Assembly (NCBI GenBank): GCA_000727475.1
Contig: KL647293.1
Coordinates: 411,216-475,215 of the forward strand
Reading direction: 5' to 3'
Source: Sarcocystis neurona
Lineage: Eukaryota > Apicomplexa > Conoidasida > Eucoccidiorida > Sarcocystidae
Length of the DNA stretch: 64,000 bases
Positions 36,235-47,225 of this stretch are shown piece by piece. The position numbers were made by a program, and so were the translations under genes. Every line of letters begins with the position of its first letter. Position 1 is the first letter of the stretch. The notes below the pieces were generated by a model. The model saw nothing but the letters and a program-made list of their open reading frames with translations. It ran no database searches and was not told the DNA's origin.

Positions 36235-39200
36235 CTGTGTAACACAGCTGGAGGCAGACGTCGGACGCGAGAGCATCCACTCTGTGTCTCGGAGTTCCCG
36301 TTGAACAGTCTGCATTACATCCACACACTTTGAAAATGACTTGTTCACATGTGTCCATTCGTCCACGCAATGCGGGAACGCCATTGGACTCTGCCATCCT
36401 CACTTCGCCGATCGAGTGAGACGTGGCCGGAGATGCGTGGTCGACTCAGCGGCCTCTTCCACTACGCTGAAAATGGCATACTATGGCCAGCAGCCTCTTT
36501 TGCGAATTGCCACATGACAGATATTCTAGTTTTTACCTTCAGGTTCTCCGTGTTGCTTTCCAAGAGAACTGCAAGCTCCTCGTTCTCCCGCTGCAGTGTC
36601 AATTGCGACCTGGGGTGCTGTTCGGACTTGTTCGCCTCACGAGCAGGGGAGGCGTCGCTACGGACACCATGCTTGCTCAAGGATGCGACCGGCGCATCGT
36701 TGTTTTGGCACTGGTCACCTGTTTGCTGTGGCGTGGCATTCTCACCACGCTGGCAAGCTTCTGCTAGTGCGGGTGCTGCTTGACTTTTTTCAAAATCCCC
36801 CTCGCTTAGGACAGACTTTTGGGCGGGTGAGTGGGGCTCCTGCATTATTTCCGAGGTGGATGTCGATGAACAAGGACTATCGTCTAAATCGCTCTCGCTT
36901 GTCTCTAGAGTGTCGAACCTCGTCCTGCATGTACTATTGGCCGGCAAATCTAGGCCAGACATGCCGTTTTCGACGCATCCGCGTTTTACGTCTGTCCGGG
37001 TGCATTTGGACACTACTTCACCTCCGCCAAGCGACTGTGAGCTTGTCGGCGCACGGCGGCTGGTGCTTTCGGTATCGCAAGGGAGAGACACTTTAACATC
37101 GCGGTAACTCTATACGCAGAAACGAATGTTTGCACACGTAGTCGTGATACCCAAGTGACATTTTCGCGGAAACGAACAGTAGACAGAACTGCAGACAATA
37201 ACTTGGCGATGAAGTTTTCCACTCCACTTTGTGACTTCTTTTAGCTCACAGGCACCAAGTTATCGGATGCTAGGCATTATTACTATTTGAGCCGCAACAG
37301 ACACGCTGTGAACCAAGATACGACAATGAAATGGGATAGCGCGTACCTGTGGTTCACCGTCTATTCCCTGAATGCTGCTAAGACGTGCTTGGTCGAGGTC
37401 TTCCCTTAACAACTGGACATATTTCACCATCCGATCTAACCTCTGCTTCAGCATACCATTTTCCCATTTAAGCGCTTCGGTGATCTGTTGGTTGTCTGTG
37501 TCATCTCGTACGGGGTGGTCCCATTTAGGCTGTTCCGGTGCGCGTTTGTCGAGCGGAACAGCGTCGGCTTGTTGGTTTTCACTCTGGGATGCCTGTGATA
37601 ACTGCTCGCCTCTTTCTGGCACACCAAAGGTTTCACGTATGTTACGGTCCGATGAACCATTTGACTGCTTGCTTCCCGTGAAAGGATGTTCGGCTACATT
37701 ACCGTGGAGGGCACCATTCTCTGACGACCCTGTTGTCACAGGTGAATTGCGTGATGCTCTGGTTGTGGCCTGCAATTCAAAAAACGGAAACTTCACGAGA
37801 AAAGCAGGATTCATTTTGACCTTGATTCGAAAGTGTGCCGCTGGATCAAGTGGCTGTTGTATGAGTCCAGACGTGTGCAACCATCTGAGCAGGACATGCG
37901 TTCACAAAAGATTTTCTTTCGGTCCTTCGTCCGCGTGTAATTGCGCATCCTTTATACGCAGTGCCTAGCGACCATCTTCCGTCACGTGTTCTTCGTTAGA
38001 CGTTCATATCCTAAACGTTTCTCCCTCCACGTTCGTCCCCCGGTTCTTGAACTCTCATGTTACTTGGTACTGAATGACCCAGTGCGCATGTAAGCATCTG
38101 CATTTCAGATCCCGCCCATTTGATGCTGACATACAAAAAGTCTTTCGGGGATTATTACACGTGACACAGAGGAATGGAGCACGAATGCGTCTGAACTTCA
38201 TAAGGAGACCGGCTTTCGTCGAATTTTTGCGTCCTGCTTCGTACACTTTTCTCATGCGGACCCCGGCCGTCCGCAGTACTTCAGCATGCGGGGTAGATCG
38301 AACGGACCTTTTCCACACTCACCTTGTTACCTTTGAGGGGCGCTGCGGTGCATGGTCGGGTGCTCAAAGAACCCAGAGTACCCAGGCTCTGGGTTCCGAC
38401 CGGCTGAAAAGGGAGTCGTGCGCTTTGACTTCGAGTTGCAAAAGCGCTGCTTGATGCAGCAAGTGGACAGTTCAAACCGTGCTGTACATTGCGACGCAGT
38501 TCCTCATTTTCTGCCAGCAGTGTGTACATATTACGGTTCTCCCGCCGCAGTCTGCGTATGTGTTTCTTCAGTTTTTCGAGATTCGTGGTGGCTTCCAGTT
38601 CATCGATGCCGCTCTCCACTTCACTCGAGTAGCCCTCGCTTCTAGGCGACTCGTCGCTGGATGTATCATCCACCTGCGCTCGATAAGGATTATCGACCGA
38701 CTGCGTGTGGTCACACGTGCTGGCAGACGACTGACCCTGCACATCCGGGGAGATGATCTGCGCAACCGAAGTGGTAGGTCTCACGCCTGTAGACACATTT
38801 ACTGCAGCCAGAGGTTTCGGTATCTTTGCGTGAGACAATTCTACGCTGACGCTGCTCTCTCGCCTCGTCGAATCCATCATCAAGACGTCTGCACCACTGG
38901 ACTCAGAGAAGCTAAGCCGCTGCACGTCGACGCTACCAAGAGTTTTGAGGGAGGGGCAATTTACGAGCAACTGTCGAAACAAGGATCTCTGTGTTTCGGA
39001 CAGATATGGCGAGTCGGGACGCTGGATTTTGGATGCATAATCGTCTCCTTCGAGGCTTCTTTTGGATTTTGAGTAGGCACCCTCGCGGTTGGCATCAGTG
39101 CCTGCGGTCCCGGCCACCATCAACGGATTCTCGTCGAGATCCAGTTCTTTCAACTTAGGAAGATTGGATACATGCTCCAAGATCCGCGATAGTTTCCCTT

Positions 39201-40350
39201 GTAGGCAGTTGTGGAATAGAATAAGCGTTTCTATATCTTTACAATTACCGATCCCAGCAACCGAACTTACGTGATTATGCGCTGCACTCAGGTGCTGGAG
39301 GCGCGTGCAGCTGAAAAGTGGCGATAGATCACTCAAGTTGTTGAAGTTCACATTAATATCCTTTAGTGTGGGCGCCAGCACACTCAACGGAGAAATATCA
39401 TTTAAACAATTGTGGGATAAGGAGAGGACGGAAAGGGCAGTGAAATTCTTCCAGTCGCACGCGCCTCTTTCTGAGTCAATCGTCGTCAGTTTCATGCTCC
39501 TTGCAACTAGGATCTGAATGTCTGCATGAGGTTCATCATCCGTTAGGCTTGAAATGAGATCTGCCGCCAGAGGTTTTTCCGCAGCTCCTTCTTCCTCGGG
39601 TTCGCTGTTTCGCTGTTGCTCTACCGTTGCGTACAGGGCGATAGTAGCGTTGGCTGTAGAGCGAGCGTCAGGAGTGTGGTCGACGGGAGATTTAGTTTTC
39701 TGCCTTTGAACGCTGCGAACTAGTGCGCCCTCTGTTGTATCTTGGGTCTTCTGGATATTGCCTTTATCTTCCACTTCACAGCCAGGTTTCCCTACACGCT
39801 TCACACCCGCCTGAGGCTCATTGCACGCGCTTGATCGCGCACCACTGTGGGCGTCTTCCTCGACGCCATCCAAAATCTTTAAGGCCTCTTCAATCGTTCG
39901 GGGGTGTTTGTCGATCAAAACGCCGTCTAGGACTGCCGAAGGCAGAGATGGGCTGGCACCGCTTTCTGTGCTAGCTTCTAGCAGGAGAGCTCTGTTGTAA
40001 GAGGTCAGCCTTTCTTGACACTTCACATTCGGAGTCTGCACGTGTTCTAGTCCTATTTGGCGCGGCTCGCGTCCACTACCACCGTTGAGGCGATTGGGCC
40101 TCAAGAAGGAACAGGGTGGAACGATATTAGAGGTGACGGACGGCTCCGCTCGCCGACCCTCGGCGTTTCTTGCCGAGTTGTTGAGCATGCGTTGCGTCGA
40201 GCCGCATACGGCCCGAGCTCGAAGGACTACATTTTCTCGGGTGGGCACTTTCAAACCAAGGGGACGAAGCTTAGAGGGAATTTTTGGTATGTGGCTTTCG
40301 CGGAGTTCCCAAGATTGTTCTGCCATGGAATGTGCAGAAGGAGATGCCAT
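36235..40350 (-). CDS. LRR and coiled-coil protein, multi-exon, 3' end unresolved
   Basis: Exons 38323-40350, 37347-37769, 36537-37109 and probably 36235-36309 (all minus) are each a multiple of three, in phase 0, with GT donors (GTGAGT, GTACGC, GTAAAA) and AG acceptors. ATG 40350 opens a 676-codon first exon. Residues 280-410 carry about five SDS22-type leucine-rich repeats (e.g. LSVLSLSHNCLNDISPL, KLKELDLDENPL). An LRR-cap-like segment with NCPSLKTLGSVDVQ lies near 455-476. Serine-rich linkers then separate short coiled coils: LRRENRNMYTLLAENEELRR near 600, WENGMLKQRLDRM in exon 2, QRENEELAVLLESN in exon 3 and VQRELRDTEWML in exon 4. The layout recalls the centriolar LRRCC1/VFL1 type, but orthology is not established. 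It lies about 1.1 kb downstream of DRC4 on the same strand. The stop codon may lie in the open stretch ending at 35202. Confidence 0.75.
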
Positions 40351-41419
40351 GTTTATTCCATCGTGAAATGTGAGGGTCTCAGAAAGTGGTGTAGGGGAAG
40401 CGATACGCTTACAGTCTGCGGTAGCTACCCTGTCTCTTGACCTTAATCTAGCCCCGACAGGATATCGCGCAGCACCAGTCCCTAAGCACTACAGAATGCA
40501 GAAAAGCAGCTATAAGCTGCGGCTTCAGCGCACGCGTCCTTCCAGACAAACACATTACCTTCTTGTAAAAGTGCGGCTGAGCTGACGTCGTGATCTGTGG
40601 TTTGAAGAAGGTGTCCTCCGTAATCAATGCACTGCTACATAACTTGAAGCTTCGTTCTTCTCTTATAGGGCCACTATAGTATTATCTCGCCCCAGCAGGT
40701 CAGAGTATCTTTTCAGGTTGGCTACCTTCACCGACAGATGCTGCAGACAGTCTTCAGCTGGCCCCACACACAAAGCCTTTGCCCGGAAGAGAAACCGCGC
40801 GCCCAGAAGCCCACGAAAGCTCTTAGGGATCGCACAATTTATTCATATCATGATCAGTTGTCTCTACATGAGTCACATCCAGGAGGGACAAGATCACGGT
40901 ACGGAAAAAACACGGCGCCGTAAAACAATCCGTTCATGTGCCAGAAGAGCACAGCGCTTACTACTGCAAGTGGTCACTCAAAAGAAGGGGAGAAACCCAG
41001 TGAAAGTCGGCAGGCGATGGCCAGATCTTTGTCCTGCCACGTGTACGTGTCAAAGCCGGAACTGGCGCGCGCCAGTACGTCTCCTTCAGCAGCTCTTTTC
41101 TAGTGTACTTGTTCCCGTCCGATATAATTCAGCGCAGGGCTTAAGCCTCACCGCTAGCAGCACCTTTTCGCAGTTCGTACTGCCCAGAAAAGGGCAGAGA
41201 AAAGCCTCGTCTCCAATGTTCTGACTATATAGGTTACGTGTTCTCACTAACCGCGCCCATGTGCTGACGCCGTTGAGTACGGAGCACAAGCATAAACGCC
41301 GCATAGTACAAGCGTCCTCACACTAACAGCGCCCCACATGCAAGCCAAAGCAGTTCACTGCGCCCAGGCATGCAAACGGTTGTGAGGGCTTGCCAGTATG
41401 AATAATTGCTAGGGTCGGA
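40351..41419. other. Short spacer between two minus-strand genes
   Basis: Lies between the stop of DRC4 and the start of the LRR gene, so it should hold the DRC4 3' end and the LRR promoter. A 168-codon plus-strand frame is present but matches nothing, and its basic, tryptophan/cysteine-scattered composition looks random. No repeats were seen. Confidence 0.5.
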
Positions 41420-44400
41420 CTAGCGTGGTTGAGACGGGTCCGGGGGCACATCCAGAGAAACTGGCTCTTTCAAGACGAACTCGAGATTGTCCACAGCTAT
41501 TCCGCTTCCCGCCATGCACCCCACCAGCTGCGTTACAGCAGTCTCGTATAGTTGCTGCAAGGGAGCCAACAGACGTCGAAGCAGTCCAACATTAACGATA
41601 TGAAGTAACTTGACACCTGGGACGAAAAGCAGTGAGACATGGAATTCGAAGTACTTTTTGGGTTAACAAGAGTCAGCATGGCATGGATCTCTACTGAATT
41701 TCCGGGGAGAACAGCCATACCTTTACAGTACGGAGACTGCAATGTAAGTCTTGCACTAGCTGGCTTTTTGCTTTTTCGATATCGTCGAACATTCCAGCAG
41801 GTCCTCCAGCCTGATCCTCTCCTCCAGCCAGCTGCGCTTTCAATCCTTTGACCTACCATCGGATAACACCGCTACGTAGTACGCCTTCCAATGTGGTATC
41901 ACTACGGGTGGCGTAAGACATGGAAACTGAAAGTAAACAGGTGATCAATAATGTACTCCGCGTACCTGCGCGACCGCAATTTCGGCAGCCTCCTGAAGGG
42001 CCTCGATTTCGTGTTCTAGAATCATGGTCTGTTTTGCAAATGCAAACCAGGCAAGACATACCTTTACGAACTTATTGTGACTTTTGACAGGGGGACTGGC
42101 TAGGTTGCTGGCACGTATCAAATAGCGTAGTGGTTCCCAATAGTTACGAGCTCAGCTTCCAGCCCAAGTTAGAAGGAAGTAGCCACAACCTCCTGCTTCC
42201 CCTGGCGATGTGTGCGGTAACCGCCGACAGTATAGTGGACAAATTTAGTCCCACTCGGACCACGGTTCGACGCATTGGGTTTGGGATTCCAGACGAAGCG
42301 AGCCTGTCCACTGCTAACTGCGCAAAGAAGTGTGCACGCACCAGCGGTGACGACAGTGCTACAGAAGCTAGTCTGTTTACACGAAGTTACCTTCTGGCAA
42401 GCCCTCCTTTGAAGCTCGTACACTGCCATCTGGTACTTTCGCTGGGCAGACTCTTTTGTCTTTTGAAGCGCTTCTAATTGTTGTTCATTTATTTCGGTTT
42501 GTTGTTCTAGACGTCTCAGCGTATTCGATTGCTCAGCGAGTTTCTGCTTTGCTTCTGCCAGCTTCGCTTTTTCTGCCTCGTACAGTCGTAGCTCCTGCTG
42601 AAGTTTCTCAGTTTCCTGAGTGGTGCGTTTAAGAGGTTCTGGAGAGTACCGCACAAGACACAAGGTGCGCAGTGAGACGGCGCCACCTGTCATAAGAGCT
42701 TTCGCCAACTACGTGGAGCGAAATACTCTCACAACCCTTTCCGTTCTTCACGACGAATACTCACACAAAGGCGGTGCTCAACGGGGCAGACGCTACGGTG
42801 CGCTCGTTTGAAAGGTACTTGCTTTTGTTCATCTGTAAATCATTGATTACAAGAGCAAATTGTCCAAAAGGTCTGGAAGCCACTTCTTGGTGATGTTAGA
42901 ACAGCATTTGAGCCACAAACTTCCGTTCTCCGCCAGACCCCTGTAGGAACGAGGGATGTTTTCCACTCACCTACGAGACCACGATTTTTTGCGATGAGGT
43001 CAGCCATCCTTTTGCCTTCACGAAGCTCCTCGTGTTTTAAGTTCGCGTGTTCTTTCTGAGGAGACGAGCAAAACAATGCTGCAAATCTGAGCGGGGCAGC
43101 TGTCTGCATAGTCTGCCAGTGGCAAGAAATCCGACCAAGTTGCTCCACGGAAATCAAGGCGAAAGAGTCACTACTGCATAGTGCTGTCAAACGCTTGGTT
43201 GTTGTGTGTACCTTAAGCTGTTTGATGAGCTCCAAGTTAGACGACGCTATATCTCCGTAGTAACGTTTGATTGCTTGTGCCCTATTGGTATTTTGAGACT
43301 GCACCATGCTGCAGCACAAAGCAGTGGTTGTGACGTTCCGCGCACGTGGACTGTTGCTAATGTTCATCTGCCACCTGTATCGCGTTAAGGGAGGGGTGAG
43401 GTCGACACGAACTCGACATCCGTAGAGACTCCCGATACGCGTGGCTTAAACAGCTTCCTCCTTGCGGCGTGGCACTTGGAATAGTGTAGACTTCTACCAG
43501 TGCTCTGTTTTTCATCCATTTCTTCCGGACTGTGTCCTTACAGGACGTGGGCATTCTTTGTCCCTTCAAGTTTCGAAAGGGCTTCCTGTCGTTTCTTCTG
43601 CATATCTTCTCTCAGCTGGCGATACGACGTAGAACACATTCGCGCGTATTGTGTTAGCGTTCTTCCACTTGAAACTCTCATCAGCCACACACAGTCCCAG
43701 AGCTAGAGTGATGTACTTGTGACAGAGGCACGCGAATCTCACCCCTAGAGTGTCTTACGTTTTCCAAACGAAGTTTCCATTTCTGATATAGGTCTTGGGC
43801 GCTTCTCTGGAATTTTTTTCGCAGCTTAAGCACTTTTTCGTCTTGAAGCAGACGCAGCTGAAGTACAAGTGCGTCTCGCGCCCCTTGCATCTCCGCCTTG
43901 AGAGCCGCTTGAGTCCTTTGAGCTTGCCTTTTATTTTGCTCTTTCTCCCTACAATAAAGCTAACCGGGCACCACTAGAGTGAGGGCGTTAAGAACTGAAA
44001 CGAAGCTAGCTATATGAGGATACATTGTTTCTTCTTCAGCCTCCTGCCACTGCATTCCGCACCTGTGTACATCTTCGCGCAGTTTAAGTGCCGCCTCTGC
44101 ATTAAGTTTCAACCTTGTCGCCTCGTCAGCTTGTTCGGCTAAGAGCTGTTTTACGCGTAGTTTGCATAGCTTCAACTGCATGGAAAAGCTTTCTGTTTCA
44201 TCCTGAAGCTCACTCTTCTTCCTGCGCAGCAAGTCGTGTTTCGCCTGAGGCCCAGGCGAAAGACGCAGTTGCAGGCGTATTCGCGCATGGCATCGGGGTA
44301 ATGCTGTCCTCTCTCTTCGGCATCGCACCGTGCACTACCGTCTTTGACAGCTGTGGTCGCAGCGACGAGCCAAACCAACCAACTCAAAGATATGCAGCAT

Positions 44401-45051
44401 GGGGCTACGAATCCAGTTGTACGTCACCTCATTGGCGTTTTGCTCCAGCGTCCACAGATGGTTTATCTGTTCTTTTTCTGCTTGCAGCTCGCGACATAGA
44501 CGTTCCTCCTTTTCGCATGAAGAGGTCAACTCTGTCAGCTGCAGGCAGGTAGTACAACGGGTGCATCCTTGTGACGGCAAAAATGTGTAGTTTTTTCAAG
44601 TCGGATTCTTTCAACGCGGCTACACGCTGCGCGCCACCAGCAATATTTCACAGCCGTCATTTAATGTACGAAGCACTACTCGCGAAATGGGTGACCTGGG
44701 AAGCAAGGCCTCTCCTCAGTGATTCGTGATTGTTAGGACGCACCGCCTCAACGGACACCTGCCAAGTTCTGGATATATTCCAGGTACTTTGCTGGAGTTC
44801 ATGTGGATGCGTGTGCTCAGAGAGAAAATGAAGGGCCCGCCGTACTTAGCAAACTGGCTTGTGTCCCCTTCGCAGCTACGAAGACCAGCGCTACCTACGC
44901 TAAGGAATGTGGCAGCACCGACCTTCTCAGCGAGGCGTTTCTGCTTCTCAATTTCTTCCGTCTTTTCAGGCGAGACAGCCTCTGCGGTAGCGCCTCGTTT
45001 GGTACCCTCCGCCAAATTTGGCGAACCGGCCCTTTTTTTTTTCGGTGGCAT
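41420..45051 (-). CDS. DRC4/GAS8 nexin-dynein regulatory complex subunit, 11 exons
   Basis: Exons on the minus strand: 44923-45051, 44428-44538, 44063-44244, 43759-43948, 43542-43615, 43212-43308, 42971-43055, 42391-42638, 41966-42028, 41721-41852, 41420-41554. They join in phase to 1446 nt (481 aa; human GAS8 is 478). The start MPPKKKR is followed by near-continuous coiled coil. Landmarks that match GAS8 in order: EKEQINHLW, LRVKQLLAEQ, LREDMQKKRQEALSKLEG, KRYYGDIASSNLELIKQLK, KRMADLIAKNRGLVEPLK, the YEAEKAKL-to-YQMAVYELQ block, LEHEIEALQ, and a C-terminal LYET-to-GIAVDNLEF segment. DRC4 is a scaffold of the axonemal N-DRC that links doublets and controls dynein. In coccidia the likely site is the microgamete flagellum. 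Introns are 113-384 nt without triplet arrays. The least certain junctions are the GTCGGT donor of exon 1 and the weak acceptor at 41852. Confidence 0.94.
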
Positions 45052-46529
45052 TGCCTAGAGAATTGACTGAATCCTCCCCCAGACGGTGTGTCCTCCGCCT
45101 TGCTGTTCACCAGCTGATCCCCCAACTGGATGACCTCTATCAGTCAAGCAGTTCTCACGCATACAATTCGGGAATCAACACTTGAAAATTTGAGGTACTA
45201 ATCTCTTACGTCTTCTGAGTTTTGAGGCAGGAAGGTGGGTTTAATTATTACGCGTACTAGTGGGTCGTCGGCCAGAGGGCCGGCCGACAGTCCCAAGCAC
45301 TACGAGCGCTCAAACTAGGCAGCTACAACGTATGAATACAACTACCAGAAGTAGAAAGCGGCATGAAACGACGATGTAACCAGGCAATCGGCGCTTATTC
45401 CCTGACGCAACAGGAGGCCACACACCTAAAGGAAAAAGTCCAACCTGGGAGGCACAGACATCGACATGTTAAGAACGACACCGGAAAATCTGTATATATT
45501 GTCGACCCACTTTAAGAAATTGTCCGCACCGAGTCTCACAACCTGTACGTGCCGCGCAAAGACCATGTGCTTTTCCGCAACACCTTCACTGTAGGATGGC
45601 ACGAAGAGAAGGCCGGGGGCCGCAGCAGACGAACCTGCGCAGGCGGTGCCGCTTGGCTGCATCAAATTCGTATGTTTTCCGTAGCCACTTACAACCACAA
45701 TAACGTCTAACCTCCTGATCTGATCCTACTGTAGCTGTTGAGTTGTTCTTTTCAGGCAAGCCAGCAGGCCCCGCGTAGGTGCGCGCTTACAGGGATTACT
45801 GGGTGCTGCATTGACCCTGGTACACACTTCGAAAACGCTGTCTTTCAGCAATAGATTTCTACATTTTCACGCAAGAATCTGAGCCACTCAGGAGGTGTCA
45901 TTTGCTTTCCCATGCCTTGATCGATGTGGGGCCCCGCACAGCGTAAGGAGTCGCTGTATCGGTGTAGGTCACATTTTTGTCAGTCCTGTAGCGAGCCCTG
46001 AGTGGAGACGCCAGACGTGTTTGGAAGAACTACGTTTTTTCTAGCATGTCTCTGAGCACCAGGCTTTGTCTGCGCTCGATCCGTGCTCACCGAACATCGG
46101 GGCACCTGAGAATATTGAATAGAGAACTGTTGAAGGATGCAAGAATGCTACTCAACAGGTCCGCTTACACACATTATTTTCAAGTGACGCCACTGCAGCA
46201 ATCTCTCTCACTTGAGAGCCGCCTTTACAAGCGGTCCGTGGCCGACAAGATTAGCAGACAGTGGTAGTCACAGCTGCCGAAGGTGCCACTTGGCAATCGT
46301 CTGCTCGCCATTATAAGAGCCATGTCGGTCTACTCACCGCAACCCCTCGGCCGCTAAGTAGAACAGCCTCCATACACGGAGGGCTGGTGCAAGTCGCGTA
46401 GGGTTAGGCTTCCCTTTCTCTAGTTGCCTGAGTCTGCAAGCAAGGCTCGTCTGAAACACACGCGAGGACAGGTGTTCCCAGTTGTAAAACATCAGTTCTG
46501 AGTAATTTACTGGAGCAATAGTACACGCA
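45052..46529. other. Divergent spacer between DRC4 and the NKSS-repeat gene
   Basis: Holds both promoters. No microsatellites. The only frame of note is the small plus-strand one at 46046, listed separately. Confidence 0.5.
46046..46267 (+). CDS. Possible small basic protein, 73 aa
   Basis: An ATG-to-TAG frame of 73 codons. The product is Arg/Leu/Ser-rich with an amphipathic basic start (MSLSTRLCLRSIRAHR) resembling a mitochondrial leader, followed by a helical stretch. A TTTTTTCTAG acceptor-like sequence directly precedes the ATG, so it could also be an internal exon. No family is recognised. It lies in the spacer upstream of the NKSS-repeat gene on the same strand. Coding status is uncertain. 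Confidence 0.25.
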   Translation: MSLSTRLCLRSIRAHRTSGHLRILNRELLKDARMLLNRSAYTHYFQVTPLQQSLSLESRLYKRSVADKISRQW

Positions 46530-47225
46530 ATGGACGTCTCCCCCACTTCACGTCGAGATGGTGCGTGCCATCAGGACAACGACGCCGTCAACTGCCCGTA
46601 CAAGGGGCTCTTCAAAGGCTTCGGGCTCAACGGAAAGCCCGACGCTCCGCCGTCGCACACGATGGTTCGCATAAATTCGCAACATAACAAGTCTACTTTG
46701 TGGCTTGGAGAAGAGAAGTCTCCTCGAGAACGTTTTGAGCATGTTGAGCAACAGCGCAGCCCACCACCTTTAGATCGCTCTTTTTATATCGAGCATGCAG
46801 CTGCTGCTAAGAAGCATGTGGACAATAACAAAAGTTCGATAGTTATGGGCGACGACGGACCTCCGTTTCATTATCCTGCTAATCACCAAATCTTGCAGCG
46901 TACAGAGCTGCAACCTGCACATCCCGTGCATCACCGAATCGCCACCCCGCAGCATAACAAATCGAGTGTCTTTTTCGGAGACGCGCCGCAATCTGAACGC
47001 TTCGAGTATGCCGAAGAGCGCAGGGGCCATGCCACTGCAGGAAAGAAGGGACAAGAAGAATTGTTATTTGCGGCGGTAGCTCAACAAGCATGTGAGAAAC
47101 GTACCTTAAATCGCAACAGAAGAAATGAATCTTCTCTCGTGTTCGGGACCGATGCGGCCGACATGAGCAGGCGCGCGCAGCGCGATTATCCGAATCACTG
47201 CCACATTATAGCTGAAGATAATTAG
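46530..47225 (+). CDS. NKSS-repeat protein, 231 aa, single exon
   Basis: An intronless ATG-to-TAG frame of 231 codons, the cleanest uninterrupted frame in the island. It contains four copies of a short motif: HNKSTLWLGEE (about residues 52-62), NNKSSIVMGDD (99-109), HNKSSVFFGDA (142-152) and RNESSLVFGTD (198-208). Consensus is N-K/E-S-S/T followed by three hydrophobic residues and Gly-acid, spaced 43-56 residues apart. Copies 1 and 3 also share a following ERFE..E..R segment. The rest is hydrophilic, rich in His, Gln and Arg, with no signal peptide or membrane segment. Short Ser-hydrophobic-Gly repeats of this kind recall microtubule-associated Jupiter/JPT-like proteins and microtubule inner proteins. 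That resemblance is weak and from memory, though the DRC4 neighbour (divergent, 1.5 kb away) makes a microtubule role plausible. Confidence 0.65.
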   Translation: MDVSPTSRRDGACHQDNDAVNCPYKGLFKGFGLNGKPDAPPSHTMVRINSQHNKSTLWLGEEKSPRERFEHVEQQRSPPPLDRSFYIEHAAAAKKHVDNNKSSIVMGDDGPPFHYPANHQILQRTELQPAHPVHHRIATPQHNKSSVFFGDAPQSERFEYAEERRGHATAGKKGQEELLFAAVAQQACEKRTLNRNRRNESSLVFGTDAADMSRRAQRDYPNHCHIIAEDN

